From contig JAPLFY010000031.1 of the NCBI GenBank assembly GCA_026390435.1, positions 248,614-294,436 on the forward strand: a DNA stretch of 45,823 nucleotides, written 5' to 3'. This document shows, piece after piece, positions 35,574 to 42,717 of this stretch. The first letter of the stretch is position 1. Every line of letters starts with the position of its first letter. This stretch comes from Pseudomonadota bacterium (GTDB lineage: Bacteria; Bdellovibrionota_B; Oligoflexia; Oligoflexales; CAIYRB01). The position numbers and the translations under genes were made by a program. The notes beneath the pieces are model-generated. The model ran no database searches. It was given only the letters and a program-made list of their open reading frames with translations, and was not told where the DNA came from.

Positions 35574-35762
35574 CCAGGTCGTTGGTCTGCAGCGAGTGAC
35601 TCAGATACGATGCCGCCATGGACAAAGAACTTCGCTGTGTTTTATCTAAAGGCGAATAACCATGAGTGAGTCTTATGATTAATCTAGATAAACTCATGCG
35701 AAACCTGCCGATGCTGAACAAAGAGATTGTATCGAAATGATTATTTTAGTTTGAATAAAAAG

Positions 35763-35783
35763 TATAACTGTTATACCGGTATA
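35763..35783 (+). promoter_or_regulatory. Candidate promoter/operator with 12-bp palindrome
   Basis: TATAAC at 35763-35768 resembles a -10 box, and TATACCGGTATA at 35772-35783 is a perfect 12-bp palindrome about 35 bp before the DUF433 start. A palindrome beside a promoter of an RHH-encoding toxin-antitoxin-like operon fits autoregulation. It is based on sequence symmetry only. The rest of 35574-35817 holds no gene that I can support. Confidence 0.45.
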
Positions 35784-35817
35784 GTGGCAAAGCGTGATTA
35801 GTCGATGAGGTGGTCAG

Positions 35818-36075
35818 ATGTCAGCAGAAAAAAAACTCGGGCCCTGCGCGGAAGATCTGGTAAGTGGCTTCAAGCATATTGTAATGCGAGACGGCTATAT
35901 GGGTGGCAAGCCCGCCTTAATGGAGCGCCGGATTTCGGTTAGCCAAATTCTTGAAGCACTTGCCGGCGGGATGACCATGCAGGAGATCTGGAATATGTAC
36001 AAAGTCTCGGAAGATTCAGTACTTGAAGTCTTAAAATATGCTGCAGAAGTGACGGGTACTAGAAAGTGTGGTTAA
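35818..36075 (+). CDS. DUF433 protein (antitoxin-like)
   Basis: 85 aa. The DUF433 pattern is clear: GYMGGKPALMERRISVSQILEA, then GMTMQEIWNMYKVSEDSVLEVLKYAAE, a short strand followed by a helix-turn-helix-like DNA-binding fold. DUF433 genes are widely found next to DUF5615 PIN-like genes, as here, and are thought to act as antitoxins. AGGTGG precedes the ATG at good spacing. It overlaps the next gene by 10 bp. Confidence 0.9.
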   Translation: MSAEKKLGPCAEDLVSGFKHIVMRDGYMGGKPALMERRISVSQILEALAGGMTMQEIWNMYKVSEDSVLEVLKYAAEVTGTRKCG

Positions 36076-36413
36076 TTGACGAAAATCTTCACACTCAACT
36101 TCACAAAACACTAATCGAACTTGGGATTATAGCGCAGACTGTCGAGTTCGCGGGGTTATCGGGCCTGGATAATGGGGTGTTAACTCGCGAGGCCTTCAAC
36201 CTCGGCTTTCGCTGTATACTCACTCAAGATAGGGACTTCCCTCGCGATGCTGAGAAAGCGCTAAGTCAAACACCCGGTATGGCACTTGTTATTATCCGTT
36301 TATCACAGACACCTGCGAAGACTTATCTTGAAAGATTCAGATCTTGCTGGGAGAAAAACCAAATCGCCCCAATAGCTGGTCAAGTAATCGAATGGGGCGA
36401 ACTCGCAAAATGA
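36066..36413 (+). CDS. DUF5615 PIN-like protein (candidate RNase toxin)
   Basis: 115 aa. The N-terminus WLIDENLHTQLHKTLIELG carries the conserved acidic pair of the DUF5615/PIN-like family; ILTQDRDFPRDAE is the other typical acidic motif. PIN-like folds are Mg-dependent nucleases, and DUF5615 with DUF433 forms a putative type II toxin-antitoxin pair. The start is GTG at 36066, 10 bp inside the DUF433 gene. The stop overlaps the following ATG by 4 bp. Nuclease activity is inferred, not shown. Confidence 0.85.
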   Translation: MWLIDENLHTQLHKTLIELGIIAQTVEFAGLSGLDNGVLTREAFNLGFRCILTQDRDFPRDAEKALSQTPGMALVIIRLSQTPAKTYLERFRSCWEKNQIAPIAGQVIEWGELAK

Positions 36414-36655
36414 CAACGAAAATCAAACACAGCACCCCTAACGCGTGTGAAATTGGAATCAGCGATAGAGCTCCAACTCAGCGCGTTAACGTTGACTTCA
36501 GGGCCCCAATTCTCGCTGAGCTCGACATAGTTGCCGACGAGTTAAACGTAAGTCGACAGGCCGTAATCAAACTTTTTGTCCAGCGCGAGTTAGATGGCTA
36601 TTACTTAGCCAAGAATGCACGCGTGAAACTTAATCACTTCAAAAGTCCGCAATAA
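36410..36655 (+). CDS. Ribbon-helix-helix (CopG/BrnA-like) antitoxin-type protein
   Basis: 81 aa. After a variable N-terminus, residues about 23-58 read RVNVDFRAPILAELD followed by ELNVSRQAVIKLFVQRELD, the beta-strand, helix, turn, helix pattern of CopG/BrnA antitoxins. The family usually pairs with a toxin such as BrnT, but no BrnT lies here. The start ATGA overlaps the PIN-like stop. The ORF continues upstream to 36344 but that is internal to the PIN-like gene. It may bind the upstream palindrome. Confidence 0.7.
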   Translation: MTTKIKHSTPNACEIGISDRAPTQRVNVDFRAPILAELDIVADELNVSRQAVIKLFVQRELDGYYLAKNARVKLNHFKSPQ

Positions 36656-36658
36656 ATT

Positions 36659-37210
36659 ATGGGCATAGTGAATGGCAGAGTCATCAACCACTCAGACATC
36701 GGACTCTGGGTCATCGAGACGACAACTAATCATCCTCGAGGTCCGGCAATTGCACATAAATTATTAGGTGGGCGAAAATCCCCGAAAAACATCGATGCCG
36801 ATGCATTTAGAAGAATCGACGACACCCCCATCAAAGGTCATAATTCCTGGTGGAAAATTATTGATATCAGCAGTGCAGATATTTACTCCCAAGGAGACGA
36901 TCTTAAAATCTGTGTAGCCTATTCGAAGGCGGTAACTGATAACCATTTCGGTGCATACGTCAAAGATGAAAGCCCAGATTGGGGAGAGCCGCTCAGAATT
37001 ATATCCGCGATCTACAAATCTCGGTCACGACAAGTAATTGGCTACGAAGTCAAAGGCATGGGACGAGTCGATCGAGAAATCGCCATTCAGATGGCCGAAG
37101 CTGGCGAACTGGATAATGTGATTCTTACTCACCGAGGAACAACGAAGTACCTTAAATCAAAACAAGTGCCAGACAGCAAAAAAAGCCTCGCGGAAATCAT
37201 AATTGCATGA
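36659..37210 (+). CDS. DUF3892-like protein of unknown function
   Basis: 183 aa. The N-terminal half (VINHSDIGLWVIETTTNHPR...HNSWWKIIDISSADIY) is not recognised. The C-terminal part (RIISAIYKSRSRQVIGYEV...EIAIQMAEAGELDNVILTHRGTTKYL) resembles DUF3892, a small domain often in accessory islands: a strand pattern and a helix before a terminal K-Y-L motif. No signal or membrane helix. It starts 3 bp after the RHH stop, with a weak ribosome site, and overlaps the membrane protein gene by 4 bp. A role in the island's toxin-antitoxin module is possible but unproven. Confidence 0.55.
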   Translation: MGIVNGRVINHSDIGLWVIETTTNHPRGPAIAHKLLGGRKSPKNIDADAFRRIDDTPIKGHNSWWKIIDISSADIYSQGDDLKICVAYSKAVTDNHFGAYVKDESPDWGEPLRIISAIYKSRSRQVIGYEVKGMGRVDREIAIQMAEAGELDNVILTHRGTTKYLKSKQVPDSKKSLAEIIIA

Positions 37211-37641
37211 ATTTTAAGCACGTTACCTCTAGGGCAGCTCGTGTGCTCTTTTCCTTTGCAGCTTATTCCTTATGCCTCTGTCTATTGTTTGTTGCTATTG
37301 GTGCATTAACTTTCACAAAGATTCATCGCTACACGGTCCAGGACGCAGTTTTGTCAGGAATACTTTGGCCTCTTGCTCGTACGCAATGGGCGCTAAATTT
37401 CAGCGAAGACAAACTGGATCAAGTAAAAGAGGGCATGACCGAAGAGTCGGTAGCCAGATTATTAGGTGAGCCGCTAATAAAATTACGTGAAAACTCAAAT
37501 AATGATCAGCAATGGATCTACAGTTGGAGTGCTGAGGTGGTCTGTTGCGGTGCCTATCAAGGCAACTTCCATCGTCGCGAAGTTGGATTTGGTAGTGGCC
37601 GGACAGTCACAACCATCCGGCGAGAATTTGACCCAGATTAA
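37207..37641 (+). CDS. Membrane-anchored BamE/SmpA-like protein
   Basis: 144 aa. One membrane helix (about 17-36, AAYSLCLCLLFVAIGALTFT) anchors the protein. Residues about 70-110 read DQVKEGMTEESVARLLGEP then QQWIYSW, the SmpA/OmlA (BamE) pattern in which a helix is followed by a strand with a Gly-Pro turn. BamE proteins are outer-membrane lipoproteins of the Bam complex; this one has no lipobox and is only a relative by fold. ATGA overlaps the stop of the DUF3892-like gene. It is the last gene of the island. Confidence 0.65.
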   Translation: MNFKHVTSRAARVLFSFAAYSLCLCLLFVAIGALTFTKIHRYTVQDAVLSGILWPLARTQWALNFSEDKLDQVKEGMTEESVARLLGEPLIKLRENSNNDQQWIYSWSAEVVCCGAYQGNFHRREVGFGSGRTVTTIRREFDPD

Positions 37642-37790
37642 CCTCGATTAAGACGAAAGGTTTATAGGGGTTAAACAAAAACGTTGATTTTTATTAAAAA
37701 TTATAATAACTAACGCCCACTTCTAACGATTGTCGCCAGGCACTACGCAAGCCAGCGACCCAAAACACCTACTTCAAAAGAAGACTCTTC

Positions 37791-38777
37791 ATGACGCAAC
37801 GCTGTGGATACGTCGCACTTCTTGGTCGACCCAATGCTGGCAAAAGCACCCTGCTTAACGCGCTCGTCGGCGACAAATTAGCCGTCGTCAGTCGCAAGCC
37901 GCAAACCACACGTAACCGCATCCTCGGCATCGCGCTGCATGAAGACGCCCAGATCCTCTTTCTCGATACGCCCGGTATGCACAAAGACCGCGGCAAGAAT
38001 CTGATCAATACCGTTATGAACCGCGTCGCTATGCAAGCAGCAGGCGAAGCTGACCTGGTGATTTACCTGGTCGACATCATGGCCGGCTTTCTCCCAGAAG
38101 ATGAGAAATTCCTCGGCCGTATCCTCAAGAGCAGCAAGGCACCAGTTCTAGTGCTAGCGGCGAAGGCCGATGCGATTGTAAAGATGGAACGTGCCTCCGC
38201 TCTGGCTGGTATCAGCCTCCGTCTAGAAGCCTTCTTTGCTAACGAAGAAATGGCTCCCCATATTAGCCGCCTTCTGCAGCCAGACCCCGTGCCGCTATCG
38301 GCAAAACGTCCAGAAGAAGTGGCTGAGCTTCGTGAATTTATGGCAGAGCATTTGCAAGAGGGGCCATGGCTCTTCGGTGCCGACGACCTTACCGACATGC
38401 CGCGTAACTTCATTTGCGCCGAGCTGATCCGCGAGCAAATTTTCCGTCAGATTGGTCAAGAGATCCCTTACGGCACAGCTGTTAAGGTCGATTCCGTGCA
38501 GATGAAGCCTGATGTGGTGGTCATCCACGCGAAAATTCTTCTAAGCCAAAAAAGTCACAAGCCGATCATGCTTGGTAAAGGCGGCAGCCGAATCAAGTCG
38601 ATTGGTACCGGAGCACGCGAATCGCTGGAACAACACTTCGACCAGAAAGTGTTCCTCGACCTCAACGTCGGCGTTGCCGAAGGTTGGATTGATGATCAGC
38701 GCTTGATCGCAGAGTTAGCCAACCTCAGTGATGATTTTCTTTCTGCCTCGACATCCACAGCGGCCGCGCCCAACTAA
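37791..38777 (+). CDS. era: GTPase Era
   Basis: 328 aa. Era binds 16S rRNA near the 3' end and assists small-subunit assembly. The G1 motif is GRPNAGKST, G2 lies in KPQTTRNRI, G3 is DTPGMH and G5 is SAK. G4 reads AAKAD (Lys125, Asp127), so the usual Asn of NKxD is Ala124. The C-terminal KH domain has ICAELIREQIFRQIGQEIPY and the GKGGSRIKSIG loop. It is slightly longer than the common 300 aa because of a small insertion after G4 and a Ser/Ala tail. The ATG has no strong Shine-Dalgarno. The downstream methyltransferase starts 25 bp later. Confidence 0.95.
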   Translation: MTQRCGYVALLGRPNAGKSTLLNALVGDKLAVVSRKPQTTRNRILGIALHEDAQILFLDTPGMHKDRGKNLINTVMNRVAMQAAGEADLVIYLVDIMAGFLPEDEKFLGRILKSSKAPVLVLAAKADAIVKMERASALAGISLRLEAFFANEEMAPHISRLLQPDPVPLSAKRPEEVAELREFMAEHLQEGPWLFGADDLTDMPRNFICAELIREQIFRQIGQEIPYGTAVKVDSVQMKPDVVVIHAKILLSQKSHKPIMLGKGGSRIKSIGTGARESLEQHFDQKVFLDLNVGVAEGWIDDQRLIAELANLSDDFLSASTSTAAAPN

Positions 38778-38802
38778 GCCCAAACAACCGATCGGGTGAA
38801 CG

Positions 38803-39726
38803 ATGCAAATCACCGCTGAATTCACGGAAAAAGCTGCGCGCCACTGGACCAAAGAGCGAGAGGCCAAGGTCACCGGTGGCAAGGACTGGCTGATCAAGCC
38901 GAGTGAAGGTGCGGCGGTGTTGCGGGCCATCGGGCTACTGAACTCCGACGCCTCGATGCCAGCGGACGCGGTGCGGAAATTCTCGCAGATCAATCACATG
39001 CTGACACTGCTACGGCCTGTTCTTGACGACTTAATTAGTCGCCACGAGCAGATCCGTGTGGTCGACGCATGTTGCGGAACGTCTCACCTGACGATCCTTG
39101 TTGCCTGGCTCCTACGTAAGCGTTGGAACAAAAAAGCCTGCATCGTCGGGATCGATTCGAATGCGCGGGTCATCGCTACCAGTCAGGAGCGGGCCACTGC
39201 ACTAGATCTTGCCGATATGGTTCGGTTTAAGGCCGAGAACGTGGGCGATAGGCCTTGGGACGATATCTTTGTCGAGTTATTTCCCGACGAAGCCGCAGGT
39301 CGACCGCACTTAGTTTTGTCGCTGCATGCTTGCGACACTGCTACTGATCAGGCGATGGCGTTTGCAGTCAATGCTAAGGCTGACGCGATGGCGTTTGCCC
39401 CGTGTTGCCATGCCGAGTTAGCCCGCAAGTGGAAGGTGGTCGGCGACAGCAAGGCAGAGCATCCGTTTAATCCGATTTTCCAGACGCCTAATATTCGCCG
39501 CGAGACCGCCGCGCACGTGACAGATACCATGCGCATGCTACTGCTCCGCAGTCGTGGCTATGAAGTGACCGCCACTGAGTTCGTTCCTTCAGCGCATACC
39601 GTTAAAAATCGCCTGTTACTATGCCAGCGCCGCGGTCAGTATTTAAAAAGCGCGAGCGCTGAATTCACTAGTTTAAAGACGGCACTCAGCGGCGAAGGGG
39701 TCCTCCTCGAGGAGCTGCTGACTTGA
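38803..39726 (+). CDS. SAM-dependent methyltransferase (Methyltransf_32-like)
   Basis: 307 aa. The core has the SAM-binding VVDACCGTSHLTILVAWLL, acidic strand VGIDSNARVIATSQERA, then HLVLSLHACDTATDQAM and MAFAPCCHAELARKW. LSLHACDTATD with PCCH is typical of the Methyltransf_32 (METTL25/GSTCD-like) group. Residues before about 70 are basic and helical and may bind RNA. The substrate is unknown; adjacency to era hints at rRNA or translation, but only by context. The ATG follows GGTGA. The stop overlaps the next TTG start by 4 bp. Confidence 0.85.
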   Translation: MQITAEFTEKAARHWTKEREAKVTGGKDWLIKPSEGAAVLRAIGLLNSDASMPADAVRKFSQINHMLTLLRPVLDDLISRHEQIRVVDACCGTSHLTILVAWLLRKRWNKKACIVGIDSNARVIATSQERATALDLADMVRFKAENVGDRPWDDIFVELFPDEAAGRPHLVLSLHACDTATDQAMAFAVNAKADAMAFAPCCHAELARKWKVVGDSKAEHPFNPIFQTPNIRRETAAHVTDTMRMLLLRSRGYEVTATEFVPSAHTVKNRLLLCQRRGQYLKSASAEFTSLKTALSGEGVLLEELLT

Positions 39727-40379
39727 GCGGCATCAGCACGATCGATTTAGACCAGATCGATTTGGACCAGATCGATTTAGACCAGATTAATTTGGATCAA
39801 GTAGCCGCCGATTTATCTTCTGGCAGTTGGGCCGTGTGTCATAACTTTCTGTCTTTGGCGGAATGCGCAAGCCTCGTGGCAGATATAGAAAACCTGCGTC
39901 ACGCTCAGCACATGCATCAGGCCGGCGTGGGCAGTGCTGACCGCTATCAGCAAAATACTTTAGTCCGCTCTGATGCTATTTTTTGGCTTGAAGAGGCCGC
40001 CCTCACCCCGGCGCAGCACATCGCCTGGGACAGGCTCCAAACACTGCGCACTACTTTGAATCGCCACCTCTACCTCGGCCTACGCGACCTGGAGGCGCAC
40101 CTGACTCACTACCCTCCGCAAGGCCACTACAGTAAACACGTCGATAATTTTCAGGGCAAATCCAGCCGTATTCTATCTTGCATCGTTTATCTCAATCTTG
40201 ATTGGAAGCCCGGGGACGGCGGCGAACTGCGTCTGTTTTCGCCCGAAGACGAAGAAAAGCTGCTCGCTGAGGTAGCTCCGCGTGCCGGCACCTTGGCTTG
40301 TTTCCTAAGTCGTGATATCCCGCATGAAGTGACCACGACTGCTAAAGATCGCTTCAGCTTGACTGGCTGGTTTAGGTGA
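39723..40379 (+). CDS. 2-oxoglutarate/Fe(II)-dependent oxygenase
   Basis: 218 aa. The Fe-binding facial triad is His139-x-Asp141 (SKHVDN) and His201 (IPHEV), with Arg210 (RFSLTGWFR) in the 2OG-binding position. The fold matches the prolyl-4-hydroxylase-like family (LTHYPPQGHYSKHVDN, GDGGELRLF). Residues 7-26 are an unusual IDLDQ pentapeptide repeat ahead of the domain. The start is TTG at 39723, overlapping the methyltransferase stop as TTGA. A protein hydroxylase acting on a translation factor or ribosomal protein would suit the era neighbourhood, but the substrate is unknown. Confidence 0.9.
   Translation: MSGISTIDLDQIDLDQIDLDQINLDQVAADLSSGSWAVCHNFLSLAECASLVADIENLRHAQHMHQAGVGSADRYQQNTLVRSDAIFWLEEAALTPAQHIAWDRLQTLRTTLNRHLYLGLRDLEAHLTHYPPQGHYSKHVDNFQGKSSRILSCIVYLNLDWKPGDGGELRLFSPEDEEKLLAEVAPRAGTLACFLSRDIPHEVTTTAKDRFSLTGWFR
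39741..39800 (+). repeat. Four 15-bp tandem repeats encoding IDLDQ
   Basis: Units at 39741-39755, 39756-39770, 39771-39785 and 39786-39800 encode IDLDQ three times and then INLDQ. The first three differ by only a silent base; the fourth is diverged. In-frame units suggest slippage expansion at the N-terminus of the oxygenase. Confidence 0.9.
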
Positions 40380-40380
40380 C

Positions 40381-40416
40381 AGGAAACATCGTAGGAAAAA
40401 TCGTAGGAAACATTGG
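40381..40416 (+). repeat. Three 12-bp repeats ending at the start codon of the dehydrogenase gene
   Basis: The units AGGAAACATCGT (40381-40392), AGGAAAAATCGT (40393-40404) and AGGAAACATTGG (40405-40416) run directly into the ATG at 40417. Each contains an AGGA Shine-Dalgarno core, so the array supplies three candidate ribosome sites, with the last one best placed. Confidence 0.85.
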
Positions 40417-41391
40417 ATGACACTGACCAAGGGCAAGATGAAGATCAAGCGCGTTGCGGTATCTGCTGTCAGTTTTGTGAAGAATGCAAGCTTGGTTGCG
40501 GAGCTTAAAAATCTTGGGAATTCCCTGGGATTTGACGTCATCTTGAATGAAACGCAGCGCGTCTTAGACCAGAAAAGTTTGGTGGGATTTTTCACCCAGG
40601 CAAATGCCGACGCGGTCATAGTAGGTACAGAGATCATCAACGGCGAAGTTCTTGCCGCAGCACCCAATCTGCAACTCATCGCTAAGTACGGCGTCGGCCT
40701 AGATAACCTAGATGAAGCTGAGTTGAAGCGCCGCGGCATTACGCTGGCCTGGAAGGCTGGCGTCAATAGGCGTTCCGTCACGGAGTTAGTGCTCGCCTTC
40801 GCCCTCGGCCACTTTCACAAGGCGTCTGCCGGCATTGCCACCATGCGCCAGGGTCAGTGGATCAAGGACGGCGGTGTGCAGCTCTCGGACCTACGCGTGG
40901 GCATTGTCGGCTTCGGTCATGTGGGCAGCGATTTATCTAAAATACTCAGAGCCTTTGGCAGTGACGTTGTGGTTCACGATATCTTAGATAAGAATGCGGA
41001 GGCGGCGGCTCTTGGCGCACGGCAAGTGAGTTATGAGGACCTTCTGACCACGTCCGATCTCATCACCTTTCATGTGCCTGCCACGGCCGCAACTTCCGGG
41101 ATGTTTAGTGCTCACGAGCTAGCGAAAGTGAAGCCTAACGCTCTCATCGTCAATACCTCACGCGGCAGCGTCCTCGATTTTACGGCAGTCGCAAATGCAG
41201 CGGTTCGCGGCGATATTGGCGGCCTTGCGGTCGACGTTTATCCGGCCGAGCCCTACCGCCTCGAGTCTGCCTGGGCTTCCTGTCCGACCATTTATTGCAC
41301 GCCGCATATTGGCGGCAATACGAGAGAAGCCGTGCTGGCGATGGGCCGAGCTGCGATCGCCGGCATACGTGAAGCTCTCACCGAAGATTAA
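40417..41391 (+). CDS. D-isomer-specific 2-hydroxyacid dehydrogenase
   Basis: 324 aa. NAD-binding VGIVGFGHVGSDLSKIL, the catalytic Arg in VNTSRGSVLD, Glu in VDVYPAEP, and His in CTPHIGGNT are present, as are the N-terminal KYGVGLDNLDEAELKRRGI and VTELVLAFALGH. The best fit is the D-3-phosphoglycerate dehydrogenase-like subgroup without a C-terminal ACT regulatory domain, so the substrate could be 3-phosphoglycerate or another 2-hydroxy acid. M8 (ATG at 40438) is an alternative start. It lies 37 bp after the oxygenase and probably shares its operon. Confidence 0.9.
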   Translation: MTLTKGKMKIKRVAVSAVSFVKNASLVAELKNLGNSLGFDVILNETQRVLDQKSLVGFFTQANADAVIVGTEIINGEVLAAAPNLQLIAKYGVGLDNLDEAELKRRGITLAWKAGVNRRSVTELVLAFALGHFHKASAGIATMRQGQWIKDGGVQLSDLRVGIVGFGHVGSDLSKILRAFGSDVVVHDILDKNAEAAALGARQVSYEDLLTTSDLITFHVPATAATSGMFSAHELAKVKPNALIVNTSRGSVLDFTAVANAAVRGDIGGLAVDVYPAEPYRLESAWASCPTIYCTPHIGGNTREAVLAMGRAAIAGIREALTED

Positions 41392-41451
41392 CCTAGCTCT
41401 AGCGCTGAATTGTGGCAAAATACCCCGACACCAACCACTCCCGGGGGATTT

Positions 41452-42546
41452 ATGACCACGGCAGACCAGACGAGTCCGCAAATGCTCCAATCGCAACGCA
41501 CATCCGGCGTTCCGTCAGACTATAACGACGAAATCGATCTCATCGACATCATTGGCTTTGTCTGGCGCTGGAGAAAGTCGATCATCGGTTCAGCACTAGC
41601 CGGCATGGCACTCGGCGCTGGTATTTGGGCCTTCAAGCATCAATCTGTGGGTGCCCCAGCAGCGGTTGGTGGTCAATGGACTGCAATGGTGACGCCAGCA
41701 ACCGACGGCTTTCAAAGTGCCTTGATTGTAGCGAACCTGACGACCTTCCTAAAGACCGACGTAGGCTCACGTCCATTATTCGAAAACCCGTCCATCCTCG
41801 GCGCTGAGCTTAACGAAGCCCAAATTCAACGCCTCACCAGCCAACAACAATCAGGCGGCGGTGTTATAAAAGCCATTGAGACGCATGGGAATCAATTGGC
41901 AGTGACACTCGACTGCGCTGCCGGCTGCAACTCGGAACAAATGGCAAAGGCTGTGCCGGCGGCAATGAATCGCACGATCGCTGCCTTCAATCTTAAATTT
42001 GCCGACCCCTACGAGAAGGCACAGGAAGAGATCTCCAAACGGCAACTCGACCTAGGCTTAGTCAAGACGCAGGCTCTGCGCTTATTTTCCCGCTACGGTG
42101 GACTGTCGCGCGACTTTAACCAATACGTAGTCACTGGTCTGGGCGGCATCCTCGCAACCGACAAGACCGGCGATGTTGTGATGTTTCTGCTAGGACCAGT
42201 TCCAGAGACAGAGCCTCTGCGCAAAAAGCTGATCGAGACGCAGTCTCAGGCGCAAGTCGCTTATGTTGCGGCACAAGATCAGTTCAAATTGATTAAAACT
42301 GCCTCCGGTGTTGAAACACTCACGCATTTGCCGTCACTCGGCGACACTGCCGAGCTGCGCCAGGCGCAGGTATCAGCTCTACCTACTACCGGCAAAGGTC
42401 TAAACAATATTGTTGTAGCTATCATTTTGGGGGGATTACTGGGCGGTATGGGCGGCATTTTTCTGGCTGCAATACGCGCATTTTTTGCCACCAACGCGGC
42501 GCGGCTGCGGGCAGTCATCAGTGGCCGCGAGACCACTGGTCAGTGA
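41452..42546 (+). CDS. Wzz-like polysaccharide chain-length/co-polymerase protein
   Basis: 364 aa from ATG 41452, where GGGGG lies just upstream; the frame opens at 41410 but that part has no ribosome site. A short cytoplasmic N-terminus (EIDLIDIIGFVWRWRKSII) leads to a first membrane helix (about 48-68), a long periplasmic helical domain, and a second membrane helix near the C-terminus (IVVAIILGGLLGGMGGIFLAAI). This two-helix, EIDL/WRWR layout matches Wzz/PCP proteins that set O-antigen or capsule length. No tyrosine kinase or glycosyltransferase is adjacent, so the partner system is elsewhere. A terminator follows at 42589. Confidence 0.78.
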   Translation: MTTADQTSPQMLQSQRTSGVPSDYNDEIDLIDIIGFVWRWRKSIIGSALAGMALGAGIWAFKHQSVGAPAAVGGQWTAMVTPATDGFQSALIVANLTTFLKTDVGSRPLFENPSILGAELNEAQIQRLTSQQQSGGGVIKAIETHGNQLAVTLDCAAGCNSEQMAKAVPAAMNRTIAAFNLKFADPYEKAQEEISKRQLDLGLVKTQALRLFSRYGGLSRDFNQYVVTGLGGILATDKTGDVVMFLLGPVPETEPLRKKLIETQSQAQVAYVAAQDQFKLIKTASGVETLTHLPSLGDTAELRQAQVSALPTTGKGLNNIVVAIILGGLLGGMGGIFLAAIRAFFATNAARLRAVISGRETTGQ

Positions 42547-42588
42547 GCTCTGAGGTCCAAATACACTAGCAACTTAGATTACTTAGAT

Positions 42589-42619
42589 TCAGCGCCCGAC
42601 CTTGGACGCTGATTTTTTT
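42589..42619 (+). terminator. Rho-independent terminator after the Wzz-like gene
   Basis: TCAGCG at 42589-42594 and CGCTGA at 42607-42612 form a 6-bp stem with a 12-nt loop, followed by seven T at 42613-42619. An alternative stem TTGGAC/GTCCAA (42602-42607 and 42620-42625) overlaps it. Confidence 0.8.
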
Positions 42620-42717
42620 GTCCAAAAAAAGACTGGCGACACCCTGCCAAGTCGGCTACTTCTGGCGTGGCTTCAGGTTTCCACTGACTCATCTTCTTTA
42701 GAGGCACAGTAAACCCA

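Noticed and set aside
35617-35660. Short ATG-led frame of about 13 codons upstream of the DUF433 gene
   Set aside because: No ribosome site, no similarity, and too short to distinguish from chance.
37642-37790. AT-rich inverted repeats between the island and era
   Set aside because: The pairings are short and A/T only; such symmetry is expected by chance in AT-rich spacers.
42572-42589. 9-bp tandem repeat ACTTAGATT
   Set aside because: Two short AT-rich units just before a terminator stem; too little to support a function.
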